DNA from: Geminicoccaceae bacterium
GTDB lineage: Bacteria; Pseudomonadota; Alphaproteobacteria; Geminicoccales; Geminicoccaceae
Length of the DNA stretch: 64,000 bases
Assembly (NCBI GenBank): GCA_028279345.1
Contig: JANQNY010000030.1
Location: 99,711 to 163,710, forward strand
Direction: 5' to 3'
The notes beneath the pieces are model-generated. The model did no database searches. It was not told the DNA's origin and was given only the letters and a program-made list of their open reading frames with translations. Both the position numbers and the translations under genes were made by a program. Shown here piece by piece: positions 18,310-25,582 of the stretch (its first letter is position 1; the number at the start of each line of letters is the position of its first letter).

Positions 18310-19155
18310 TCACTCGCGCCCGAAGCGCACGCTCGTGACCCTGCCGACCCAGAACGGATAGACCTCTCCATCGGCCACACGGCCGATCTCGAAACTCAGC
18401 GGCACGCGCACACGGTCGACCAGGGTGTAGTCGCCGCGGGCGGCGTGCTCACCCGAGCCGTGATAGGGCGTGGTGAGGTCGCCGTCCTCCTCGGCACCGA
18501 AACTAGTGAGCGCGCCACCGGGTGCGAAGGAGGCGATCAGTGACGCCTCCTGGCCAAAGCCGGTCACGGTCGCGCGGGCTTGGGCATCGTCGATGGACTC
18601 CCACGTCACCGGTCCGCCCGGCAGCAGCGCCATGGGATAGGTTGGGCTTTCGAGGAGCCAGCGCCGGAGCGAGCTGCGGTTGAGCTCGGGCGTTGCTTCC
18701 TGCTCCATCACCGTCAGTGTGGAGAGCAGCCGTGCACGCATGGCCATCTCACCCGCGACATAGGCGTCGTAGGCGATGGCCCAGGCGGGCCAGGCGACCG
18801 TCGTGTCGATCGAGAACACGAACTCGGGTGCGCGCGTGCTCACCACCTGGCGGGCGGTGGCCGCCTCGAAGCCATCGGCGAGCGGACGACGAAAGCGGCC
18901 CTCCATCTCCAGCTCAGCGTGGGTCACGCCTGCCGGCGGCCCGTCGGGAAATGCGAAGGCGAAATAGCGCCGTACGGGTGCCGGCAAATCGTCAAGCGAT
19001 GTGGGTCCAAGCGCTGCTTCGGCCGATCGTTCCACGACCGTGCGCTCGAACGCATCGATCTGCCGCCGCGTCGACTTGGCCGACCAGACGAGCACGACGG
19101 CAGCGGTGACGACGACGATGACCAGCGCGCCACCGACCGTTCGCCAGAGCGACAT
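18310..19155 (-). CDS. DUF6544-like membrane-anchored protein
   Basis: A 281-residue protein with one N-terminal membrane helix (about residues 8-25) and a soluble body. The pattern LPAPVRRYFAFAFPDG, then an EGRFRR strand, and later RSSLRRWLLESPTYPMALLPG resembles the DUF6544 family, whose function is unknown. It follows the TetR gene by a single base and precedes the NmrA remnant by one base, so it is likely the regulated gene of that TetR. The family assignment rests on remembered motif order and is moderate. Confidence 0.7.
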   Translation of the reverse strand: MSLWRTVGGALVIVVVTAAVVLVWSAKSTRRQIDAFERTVVERSAEAALGPTSLDDLPAPVRRYFAFAFPDGPPAGVTHAELEMEGRFRRPLADGFEAATARQVVSTRAPEFVFSIDTTVAWPAWAIAYDAYVAGEMAMRARLLSTLTVMEQEATPELNRSSLRRWLLESPTYPMALLPGGPVTWESIDDAQARATVTGFGQEASLIASFAPGGALTSFGAEEDGDLTTPYHGSGEHAARGDYTLVDRVRVPLSFEIGRVADGEVYPFWVGRVTSVRFGRE

Positions 19156-19156
19156 C

Positions 19157-19765
19157 TCACCTCGCCTCGGTGCCGGCGGGGGTCAGGAGGGCCATCGTCG
19201 TGTCGACCGCCTCGTGCGCGCGTGCCCAGCGCGCCGCGTCTGGCCCGGGCAGCTGGCCGTCGAGTGCCATCAAGATCGCGCCATGGACCATGAACCAGAG
19301 GGTGAGCGCGACAGTGCGAGCGTCCGCGCCTGGCGCGAAACCCGCCATCTGCGCGGCACGCACACCGGCGGTGAGCGCCTCGAGTGCCGCCTCGGAGATC
19401 GCCGGCGGCTCCGCACCCGCATCATGGCGCGGTGCGTAGAGCAGCCGGTAGAGCGCCGGGTTAGCCGCCGCGAACGCCACCTGCTCGTGGCCGCCGGCGC
19501 GCAGCCGCGCGATCGGATCGGCGCAGGGCGTGGCATAGCGCGCCGCCTTGGCTGCCGTCAGGCGCGCAAAGACCTCCGCGCGTACCGCACGCAGAAGATC
19601 GTCCTTGCCGCCGAAATAGGCGTAGAGCGCAGGCGCGCTGCAGCCGATCCGGCCCGCGACCTCGGCCAACGAGAACACCCCGCGGCCGGAGCCAAGCAAC
19701 GCCGTCGCCTCGTCGATCGCGCGGGCTCTGATGTTGAGGGCTTCGTGCTTCCGCGGGCGCGCCAT
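19157..19765 (-). CDS. TetR/AcrR-family transcriptional regulator
   Basis: A 202-residue repressor-type protein. The N-terminal helix-turn-helix (about residues 9-58) has FSLAEVAGRIGCSAPALYAYFGGKDDLL, the classic TetR pattern. The C-terminal ligand domain contains RLLYAPRHD and WFMVHGAILMALDGQLPG, as in the WHG-containing TetR_C group. GGAGG is well placed before the ATG at 19765. First gene of an operon with DUF6544 and the NmrA remnant, so autoregulation is expected. A palindrome lies 34 bp upstream. Confidence 0.9.
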   Translation of the reverse strand: MARPRKHEALNIRARAIDEATALLGSGRGVFSLAEVAGRIGCSAPALYAYFGGKDDLLRAVRAEVFARLTAAKAARYATPCADPIARLRAGGHEQVAFAAANPALYRLLYAPRHDAGAEPPAISEAALEALTAGVRAAQMAGFAPGADARTVALTLWFMVHGAILMALDGQLPGPDAARWARAHEAVDTTMALLTPAGTEAR

Positions 19766-19798
19766 ACGCACCTCCACACATAACCGAATGTCATTAAA

Positions 19799-19811
19799 TT
19801 AACATTGTTAA
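19799..19811. promoter_or_regulatory. Candidate TetR operator / promoter palindrome
   Basis: TTAACATTGTTAA, a 5-bp-arm inverted repeat with a 3-bp centre inside the only AT-rich stretch (19785-19815) upstream of the tetR operon. Position and symmetry suit a TetR operator overlapping the promoter; this is inference. Confidence 0.45.
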
Positions 19812-19908
19812 ATTGGACTGGCAAGGCGACGAACGGATCGGTTCCCAGCGCATTGACAGCCGCAGAGCGTCCTTCGGCGGGCAAACTGCTTGATCAGCGG
19901 ACGGCGGA

Positions 19909-20721
19909 CTAAGTGCTTGAAGAGCGCGATTTGGCGCTCCGACCAGCCCGCCAGTCGGCAATCGCCCGGACAATCGCGTCGAGCCCGTCCGTCAGGGCAG
20001 CGGGGCCGGGCTGGAGGATCAACGGCGACTTGATCTCGACGACGGCACCCTGCTTGACGGCCGGCACTTCAGCGAAGCCCGGTCGAGCGGTGATGCGGTC
20101 CTTGCGGACCTTCTTTCCGCACCAGGAGGCCAGAACGAGGTCCGGCGCCTGCTCGACTATTTCGGCCGCGCCGACGATCCGACCTGAGGCCGCGGGAGCG
20201 AGCGCGCGATCGGCAAAGATGTCGTCGCCACCGGCGATCTCGACCAGTTCGGACCACCAGCGAATGCCGCAAATGAGTGGGTCGTCCCACTCCTCCAGAT
20301 AGACGCGCGGTCGCGGTTCGCCCGCGGCTCCCCGCACTGCGTCGAGCCCACTCGCGTAGCGGTCGACCAGCCGCTCGGCGCCGGCCGCTTCGTCGACCAG
20401 CCGCCCGAGCGTTCGGATCATCTCCAGGATTCCCGCAACGGACCGCTGGTTGAACAGGTGCACGTCGAGGCCGGCGCGCGCGAGATCCGCCACGATCTGT
20501 GCCTGCAGATCGGAGAAGGCGAGCACGAGGTCCGGCTGCAATGCCTGGATCCGCTCGAGATCGGCGCTGGTGAATGCCGAGACACGCGGCTTCTCGCGTC
20601 GTGCCTGGGGCGGGCGAACCGTGTAGCCCGATATCCCGACGATCCGGTCCTGCGCACCCAGCAGGTAGAGCGTCTCCGTCGTCTCCTCGGTCAGGCAAAC
20701 GATCCGCTGAGGTCCACGCAT
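19909..20721 (-). CDS. BtuF-like ABC-type substrate-binding protein without signal peptide
   Basis: A 270-residue protein with the helical-backbone metal/vitamin-binding fold: RIVCLTEETTETLYLLGAQDRIVGISGYTVRP at the N-terminus, PDLVLAFSDLQ and a second lobe with PRVYLEEWDDPLICGIRWWSELVEIAGG and WCGKKVRK. This clade is often annotated as cobalamin-binding protein. No signal sequence is visible at the ATG (20721), and upstream in-frame sequence belongs to the rhomboid gene, so the product appears cytosolic or export depends on an unusual start. The start codon overlaps the rhomboid stop by one base. No BtuC/BtuD genes are present. Confidence 0.8.
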   Translation of the reverse strand: MRGPQRIVCLTEETTETLYLLGAQDRIVGISGYTVRPPQARREKPRVSAFTSADLERIQALQPDLVLAFSDLQAQIVADLARAGLDVHLFNQRSVAGILEMIRTLGRLVDEAAGAERLVDRYASGLDAVRGAAGEPRPRVYLEEWDDPLICGIRWWSELVEIAGGDDIFADRALAPAASGRIVGAAEIVEQAPDLVLASWCGKKVRKDRITARPGFAEVPAVKQGAVVEIKSPLILQPGPAALTDGLDAIVRAIADWRAGRSAKSRSSST

Positions 20722-21380
20722 CAGGCCAGCAGGCGCCGCGGACGGATGCGGGTCGCGAGCAGCGCGCCCACGAGGAAGCCGCCGAGATGGGCGGCATTGG
20801 CGATCTGGCTGGCCACCGGCAAGACGAAACCGATGAGGCTCGTCAGCAGGAAGAGGCTCGCAAAGAGCGCCATGAGCTGGCCGTGCCGCCCGAGCTGCTG
20901 GCGCCGCGCGAGCACAAGACCGGCGCCGGCGAGCGCGCCGTTCCCGGCCGAAGCGCCCAAGACGGGGGCCGAATCGAAGGCGGCATGGGTCAGTGGCCCT
21001 GCGACGGCACCTGCAACAAACAGCCCCAGGAACCAGCGTCCCCCGACCCGCGGCTCGAGTACGCTCCCGAAGATTGCCAGAGCGGCGACGTTGAGGGCGA
21101 GATGCGCCAACGAGGCGTGGACAAATGCCGAGGTGAAGGCGTGCCACAGCACGAAGGGGCTCCACTCGAAACCCCAGAAAAGCAGCGCGAACGAGATATT
21201 TCCGCCCACGAGCCAGTCGACGGCGCCGATGCCGATCAACAGGAGGATCAGCGCGCGCGTCATCGGCGGCAGGTTGAACACGGGCTCACGCCTGCCCGAA
21301 AGCGGAGGCCTCAACCGACGGATCTCCGAGAATGCGGCGCGTGCCGGGTGGAGCGGTTGCGCCAACGCGTTAGGTGGCAT
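20721..21380 (-). CDS. Rhomboid-family intramembrane serine protease
   Basis: A 219-residue polytopic protein with about six membrane helices. The rhomboid signature HASLAHLALN gives His88, His93 and Asn97; the catalytic Ser144 is in GASAGN and the partner His198 in AAHLGGFL. The residue after Ser is Ala rather than the usual Gly (GASA versus GxSG). Such enzymes cleave membrane proteins within or near a transmembrane helix. The ATG at 21380 has no strong ribosome binding site. It is translationally coupled to the BtuF-like gene downstream. Confidence 0.88.
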   Translation of the reverse strand: MPPNALAQPLHPARAAFSEIRRLRPPLSGRREPVFNLPPMTRALILLLIGIGAVDWLVGGNISFALLFWGFEWSPFVLWHAFTSAFVHASLAHLALNVAALAIFGSVLEPRVGGRWFLGLFVAGAVAGPLTHAAFDSAPVLGASAGNGALAGAGLVLARRQQLGRHGQLMALFASLFLLTSLIGFVLPVASQIANAAHLGGFLVGALLATRIRPRRLLA

Positions 21381-21469
21381 GTGCCGCAGGTGCCGACAAC
21401 CCGTGCGCCGACCCTAGCCTCGGCATGCCTAGGGCCTAAGTTCACTGCCAAAGGTTCGAGAGGCCCAAC

Positions 21470-21661
21470 ATGATCGACCCACCGATCGCCTTCCTCGTGT
21501 TCAAAGCGCTGTTGGGCTTCGGCCTGCCGATTGCCGTCTGCATCCAACAGCTGGTGTCCATCAAACGCTCGATCCACGCCGATCGGGAAGCCGCAGCCCA
21601 ACAACAGGCTGCGGCAAGCCGCGCGGTAGCACCCATCGAACGGCCGGCCAAAGCCGCTTGA
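21470..21661 (+). CDS. Small single-helix membrane protein
   Basis: A 63-residue protein with one hydrophobic helix (about residues 6-27, FLVFKALLGFGLPIAVCIQQL), then a charged and Gln/Ala-rich cytoplasmic tail. A GAGAGG ribosome binding site lies 8 nt before the ATG. No family is recognised. It converges on another small membrane protein 13 bp away. Support is from start signal, composition and membrane topology only. Confidence 0.6.
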   Translation: MIDPPIAFLVFKALLGFGLPIAVCIQQLVSIKRSIHADREAAAQQQAAASRAVAPIERPAKAA

Positions 21662-21674
21662 CCGGCAACGCCTA

Positions 21675-21896
21675 TCACGGATGGCCGGCCTCATCGTCGA
21701 AGCCGCGGCGGTGAGAGTAGAACACCAACGACATGAGCCCCGCGGCGAGTGCCACCGTCAGCACGACACCGAGGCTGAGCGCGATCCACCCATGGACGCT
21801 CAGCACGCCTTCGAGCTGCCACCAGGCATAGGCGACCGCTCCGGCGCTCAGCGCCAGTCCGAGAAGTAGTCCCGCGATCACACTTCTGGCCCGCAC
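21675..21896 (-). CDS. Small two-helix membrane protein
   Basis: A 73-residue protein with two hydrophobic helices (about residues 4-24 and 33-57) and a short charged C-terminus. The GTG at 21896 is favoured because AAAGGAGG stands 5-6 nt upstream. No family is recognised. It converges with the 63-residue membrane protein gene. Confidence 0.6.
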   Translation of the reverse strand: MRARSVIAGLLLGLALSAGAVAYAWWQLEGVLSVHGWIALSLGVVLTVALAAGLMSLVFYSHRRGFDDEAGHP

Positions 21897-21968
21897 GCGG
21901 CCTCCTTTCCATCCGCACGACGGCGGTCTACGACCACCGCCTGAACGACGCGTGGAGAACATAGAGCC

Positions 21969-22634
21969 GTGGAGAAGCGCCGTCATACGGAGGTCGTCGC
22001 GAGCTTGCTACCCCTCGCGGGCAGGCGCTTGCTCGATCTCGGCTGCGGTCGGGGCGGGCTGGCGACGTGGCTCCTGCGCCAGGGCGCGGATGTCATCGGT
22101 ATCGACGTCCAGGCTGAGGCACTCGTGGTGGCACGGGCGGAAGGGCTCAAAGTCGCAGCGGCCTCCGCAAGCGCGCTACCCCTGCCGACCGGCGCCTTCG
22201 ATGCTGTGATCATCTTCAACAGCCTGCATCACTTCCCCGAATTGCGGGCGGCCCTCGCGGAAGCGCGCCGCCTCCTTGCGACCGAAGGTTTGCTCTACAT
22301 TGCCGAGCCGCTCGCCCAAGGCCCCTACTTCACCTTCATGCAGCCGGTCGACGACGAGACCGAGGTCCGCGCGCATGCGCTCGACGCCATCGCGGACGCG
22401 CGCTCTCTAGGCCTCACCCTGGCCAGCACAACCACCTACACGACCGACATCAGCGTCCCATCGCTGGATCGTGCCGTGGCGGATTGGCTAGCGGTCGACC
22501 CGAAGCGCGCCGAACGCATCGCCGCCGCGCGCGACGAGCTCACCACGCGCTTCGACCGCCACGGGTCAGTCACCGAACGCGGCTATGCCTTCGCCCAGCC
22601 GATGCAGGCGTTCCTCCTGCGGCCCGATCACTGA
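21969..22634 (+). CDS. Class I SAM-dependent methyltransferase
   Basis: A 221-residue methyltransferase. The SAM-binding motif I is LLDLGCGRGGLATWL, motif II-like acidic residue in VIGIDVQAEAL, the SALPLPTGAFDAVIIFNSLHHF segment is the Methyltransf_11 post-I/motif IV region, and the LYIAEPLAQG strand completes the Rossmann fold. The start is a GTG at 21969. The C-terminal part carries no substrate clue. The HAD gene follows 23 bp later, so the two may be co-transcribed. Confidence 0.87.
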   Translation: MEKRRHTEVVASLLPLAGRRLLDLGCGRGGLATWLLRQGADVIGIDVQAEALVVARAEGLKVAAASASALPLPTGAFDAVIIFNSLHHFPELRAALAEARRLLATEGLLYIAEPLAQGPYFTFMQPVDDETEVRAHALDAIADARSLGLTLASTTTYTTDISVPSLDRAVADWLAVDPKRAERIAAARDELTTRFDRHGSVTERGYAFAQPMQAFLLRPDH

Positions 22635-22657
22635 CCGGGCAACTCGTGGAGTAGAGG

Positions 22658-23305
22658 ATGAGCGAATCGTCGCGGGCGCTCGAAGATGCGCCGACGATCG
22701 AAGCCGTGGTCTTCGACCTGGGTGGCGTGTTGATCGATTGGGATCCGCGGCACTTGTACCGCAAACTGATCGACGACCAAGCGCTCATGGAGTGGTTTCT
22801 GGAGGAGGTCTGCTCGCCGGCCTGGAACGCCGAGCAGGACGCCGGCCGCTCGTGGAACGAGGGCATCGACGAAGCCAAAGCGCGTCATCCGAAGCACGCG
22901 GAGCTCATCGAAGCCTACGCCGCACGGTGGCCCGAAATGATCGGCGGGGACATCGCAGGGAGCGTCGCACTCCTCGAGGAGCTGGCCGCCATAGGGGTCC
23001 CGCTTTTCGCCCTGACCAACTGGTCCGCGGAGACGTTTCCCTTCGCCCGCGATCGGTTCGGCTGGCTGCGGCTGTTTCAGGATATTCTGGTTTCTGGCGA
23101 AGTGCGTATCAAGAAGCCCGATCCGCGGATTTTCCACTTGCTGCTCCAGCGTATCGGCGTAGAACCCGCGGCTGTCGTCTTCATCGACGACATGCCAACG
23201 AATACGGCGGCAGCGAAAGCGCTGGGTTTGCGCGCCGTTCGGTTTACGACGCCCGAGGCGTTGCGCGCCAGCGACGAGATGCAAGCGCTTCTGGCGCGAT
23301 CGTAA
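22658..23305 (+). CDS. HAD-superfamily hydrolase (IA, haloacid dehalogenase-like)
   Basis: A 215-residue phosphatase-type HAD protein with all catalytic motifs: VFDLGGVLIDWD (motif I, nucleophile Asp), LTNWS (motif II Ser/Thr), KKPDPRIF (motif III Lys) and FIDDMPTN (motif IV acids). It has a helical C1 cap between motifs I and II. The pattern with GVLIDWDPRHLYRK resembles HAD-IA-v3 phosphatases. The substrate is unknown. In contrast with the HAD-like protein at 30 kb, it is fully equipped for catalysis. Confidence 0.9.
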   Translation: MSESSRALEDAPTIEAVVFDLGGVLIDWDPRHLYRKLIDDQALMEWFLEEVCSPAWNAEQDAGRSWNEGIDEAKARHPKHAELIEAYAARWPEMIGGDIAGSVALLEELAAIGVPLFALTNWSAETFPFARDRFGWLRLFQDILVSGEVRIKKPDPRIFHLLLQRIGVEPAAVVFIDDMPTNTAAAKALGLRAVRFTTPEALRASDEMQALLARS

Positions 23306-23354
23306 CGGCCACCGCACCCTTCGCCTGGGGCGCCGCCCCGTGCCTTGGATGGTC

Positions 23355-23825
23355 ATGCCCGAGTTAGCAGAAGTCTTGGCCCCAGAGCAGGTTCGCCTGA
23401 CCGTGCGGGCCTCAAGCAAGCGCCAGCTGCTGGCCGAGATTGCCGATGCCGCCGCTGCTGCGACAAAGCTCGATGCGCGGACGATTCTGGAAGCGCTGCA
23501 CGAACGGGAACGACTTGGGCCGACCGGCGTGGGTGCCGGCGTTGCGCTGCCGCACGCGCGACTGCCTGGCCTCGATCGGCTGGTGGCCCTGTTCTGGCGC
23601 TTGGCACAGCCGGTCGCCTTCGAGGCGCTCGACGAAGCACCCGTCGACCTGGTCTTCGTCCTGCTCGTGCCGCCCGACGCGGAAACGGCCCACCTGAAGC
23701 TCCTGGCGAAGATCGCGCGACGGCTGCGTCAACCCGCAACGCGGAACCGCCTTCGCGAAGTCACCGAAACCGACGAAGCATGGCGCACGCTGACCGCACC
23801 GGGCGATCACTCGGAAGCGGCCTGA
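23355..23825 (+). CDS. ptsN: PTS EIIA (nitrogen-PTS PtsN-like) protein
   Basis: About 156 residues, a PTS_EIIA_2 (fructose/mannitol-nitrogen) domain. The phospho-acceptor His is in GVALPHARLPGL (about residue 67), preceded by RERLGPTGVGAG, the normal PtsN signature. PtsN receives phosphate from NPr/HPr and regulates transporters and kinases. The start is unclear: ATGs at 23349 and 23355 and a GTG at 23340 are in frame, none with a clear ribosome binding site. It sits upstream of rapZ, EIIA(Man) and HPr. The usual alphaproteobacterial place for ptsN is beside rpoN/hpf, so this could be a second copy. Confidence 0.82.
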   Translation: MPELAEVLAPEQVRLTVRASSKRQLLAEIADAAAAATKLDARTILEALHERERLGPTGVGAGVALPHARLPGLDRLVALFWRLAQPVAFEALDEAPVDLVFVLLVPPDAETAHLKLLAKIARRLRQPATRNRLREVTETDEAWRTLTAPGDHSEAA

Positions 23826-23924
23826 GCGAGCTGAAGCGCGTCACCCACGCCGGGTGACAGGGCGCGTCCAGCAACCTAGGTCTCGTAAGATCGTCGATGC
23901 CAGGCGCGGGGCGAAAGGGCAGCG

Positions 23925-24818
23925 ATGGGCGAGGTCATCATTGTCACCGGGATCGCAGGCGCCGGCCGCACCACGGCCTTGCGCGCCCTCGAGGACCTCG
24001 GTTGGGAGGCGGTCGACAATCTGCCGCCGTCCTTGCTCAGTACCGTCATCGCGGCGCGTGACCGGGCGGACGAGCCGCTGGCTGTCGGTATCGACACCCG
24101 CACGCGCAATTTCAGGCCGGAAACCTTCCTCCAAGCGATCGACGGCGTGGCGGCCAATCAGGGGGTGCGCCCGCTCATCCTCTATCTCGAGTGTGACGAC
24201 GACGTCCTGATGCAGCGCTTCGCGGAGACGCGGCGGCGTCATCCCATGGCCGATCGGCCGGTCGTGGACGCCATCGGGCGCGAACGCGAGATGATGGCGC
24301 CGGTGCGCGCGCGGGCCGATGTCTGCTTCGACACGACCCGGCTGACGGCGCAGGACCTGCGCCGCGCCGTGCATCAGCGCTTTGCCGCCGATGCGCTTGA
24401 CAAAATGCGGATCGAGGTCGTCTCATTCTCTTATCGGGTGGGCGTGCCACGCGAGGCGGACCTCGTGATCGACGTCCGCTTTCTGCGCAACCCTCATTGG
24501 GAGCCGAAACTGCAGCCGCTCACGGGCCTCGATCCGGACGTCCAGCGCTTCATCCGCGAGGACCCCCGCTTCGACACCTTTGTCAGCCGGCTTCAGGCGC
24601 TTCTGGAGCTGTTGGTTCCGGCGTACCGCGACGAGGGCAAGAGCTATCTCACGCTGGCCTTCGGCTGCACCGGCGGCAAGCACCGTTCGGTGTTCGTGGC
24701 AGAGCTGGTGACCGACTGGCTGGCGAGCCGGGACTTTATCGCCGCGCTCAGACATCGCGAGCAGGGCCGGTATCAGCCTCCCGCTGCCGACCCGCCACGC
24801 CCGGAGCCGGTCTCTTGA
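23925..24818 (+). CDS. rapZ: RNase adapter RapZ (P-loop protein) with variant Walker A
   Basis: A 297-residue RapZ/YvcJ-family protein. The N-terminal P-loop is GIAGAGRTT (residues 9-17), in which Arg15 replaces the Walker A Lys; codon CGC is clear. EAVDNLP, the typical RapZ segment, follows. The C-terminal domain with SFSYRVGVPREADLVIDVRFLRNP and GCTGGKHRSVFVAE is intact; in E. coli this domain binds GlmY/GlmZ RNA and GlcN6P. It sits in the PTS block, overlapping the EIIA start by 4 bases. In most alphaproteobacteria an hprK gene precedes rapZ; here a ptsN-like gene does. Confidence 0.93.
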   Translation: MGEVIIVTGIAGAGRTTALRALEDLGWEAVDNLPPSLLSTVIAARDRADEPLAVGIDTRTRNFRPETFLQAIDGVAANQGVRPLILYLECDDDVLMQRFAETRRRHPMADRPVVDAIGREREMMAPVRARADVCFDTTRLTAQDLRRAVHQRFAADALDKMRIEVVSFSYRVGVPREADLVIDVRFLRNPHWEPKLQPLTGLDPDVQRFIREDPRFDTFVSRLQALLELLVPAYRDEGKSYLTLAFGCTGGKHRSVFVAELVTDWLASRDFIAALRHREQGRYQPPAADPPRPEPVS

Positions 24819-25216
24819 TCGGGCTCGTTCTCGTTACCCACGGGCGCCTCGCGCTTGAGTTTCTTGCCGCGATGGAGCACGTCGTCGGCCCGCAGGAGCA
24901 GGTGCGAACCGTCTGCATCGGTCCCGACGACGACATGGAGCAGCGGCGTGGCGACATCCTCGCCGCCGCGGAAGCGGTCGACACCGGCAACGGCGCCATC
25001 CTGGTCACCGACATGTTCGGCGGTACCCCGTCCAACCTAGCGATCTCGGCCATGCGGCGTGGCTCCATCGAGGTGATTGCCGGGATGAACGTGCCGATGC
25101 TCATCAAGCTCGCGGAGCTACGCGGCGAGGGTAACCCGGCCGAGGTGGTGCGCCAGGCACAGGAGGCCGGCAGGAAGTACATCGCGGTCGCGAGCGCCCT
25201 GCTCGACGTCGGCTGA
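24815..25216 (+). CDS. PTS EIIA component, mannose type
   Basis: A 133-residue EIIA(Man)-fold protein. The TTG start at 24815 overlaps the rapZ stop and begins directly with IGLVLVTHG, where His9 is the expected phosphorylation site. TDMFGGTPSNLA is the conserved core motif, and the C-terminal helices are typical of the alphaproteobacterial 'ManX/PtsM' proteins that pair with HPr in regulatory, not sugar-transporting, PTS chains. No IIB or IIC genes are seen. Its stop overlaps the HPr start by one base. Confidence 0.92.
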   Translation: MIGLVLVTHGRLALEFLAAMEHVVGPQEQVRTVCIGPDDDMEQRRGDILAAAEAVDTGNGAILVTDMFGGTPSNLAISAMRRGSIEVIAGMNVPMLIKLAELRGEGNPAEVVRQAQEAGRKYIAVASALLDVG

Positions 25217-25488
25217 TGGCTGCCGAACGGGTCGTCACCATCGCCAACACACGGGGGCTACACGCCCGCGCCGCGGCCTTGTTCGCGAAGACCGCCCAGC
25301 AGTTCGACGCCTCGGTCTCCGTCCGCAAGGCTGACCTCGAAGTGGACGGAACATCGATCATGGACCTGATGATGCTGGTTGCCGGTCCCGGGTCCCGGCT
25401 CTATCTCCACGCCGACGGTCCGGAGGCCGACGCTGCCCTCGAAGCGCTCGAATCCTTGATCGTAGCGCACTTCCACGAGCGCAGTTGA
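25216..25488 (+). CDS. HPr phosphocarrier protein
   Basis: A 90-residue HPr/NPr. The active His lies in TRGLHARAA (about residue 16), phosphorylated by enzyme I; the regulatory-serine region reads DGTSIMDLMML, retaining a Ser at the HprK-target position. It is translationally coupled to EIIA(Man). Neither enzyme I (ptsP) nor HPr kinase is in this window, so the Ser can be regulatory only if hprK is elsewhere. Confidence 0.94.
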   Translation: MAAERVVTIANTRGLHARAAALFAKTAQQFDASVSVRKADLEVDGTSIMDLMMLVAGPGSRLYLHADGPEADAALEALESLIVAHFHERS

Positions 25489-25508
25489 ACAGATTTGGGT
25501 TGACGCGA

Positions 25509-25533
25509 GCGGTGGAAGCCATACCCCCACCGC
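25509..25533 (+). promoter_or_regulatory. Hairpin between HPr gene and ahcY
   Basis: GCGGTGG (25509-25515) and CCACCGC (25527-25533) form a 7-bp stem with an 11-nt loop, 20 nt after the HPr stop and 50 nt before ahcY. No T-run follows, so it may be a leader element or weak terminator. A SAH riboswitch was considered, but the consensus core was not recognisable. Confidence 0.35.
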
Positions 25534-25582
25534 GGCTTATCGTATTGGGCGCGTGGACCCGCCAGTCGACGAGAGGTGAACG

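Noticed and set aside
25489..25582. SAH riboswitch before ahcY
   Set aside because: A hairpin exists, but the conserved SAH riboswitch core could not be recognised by eye.
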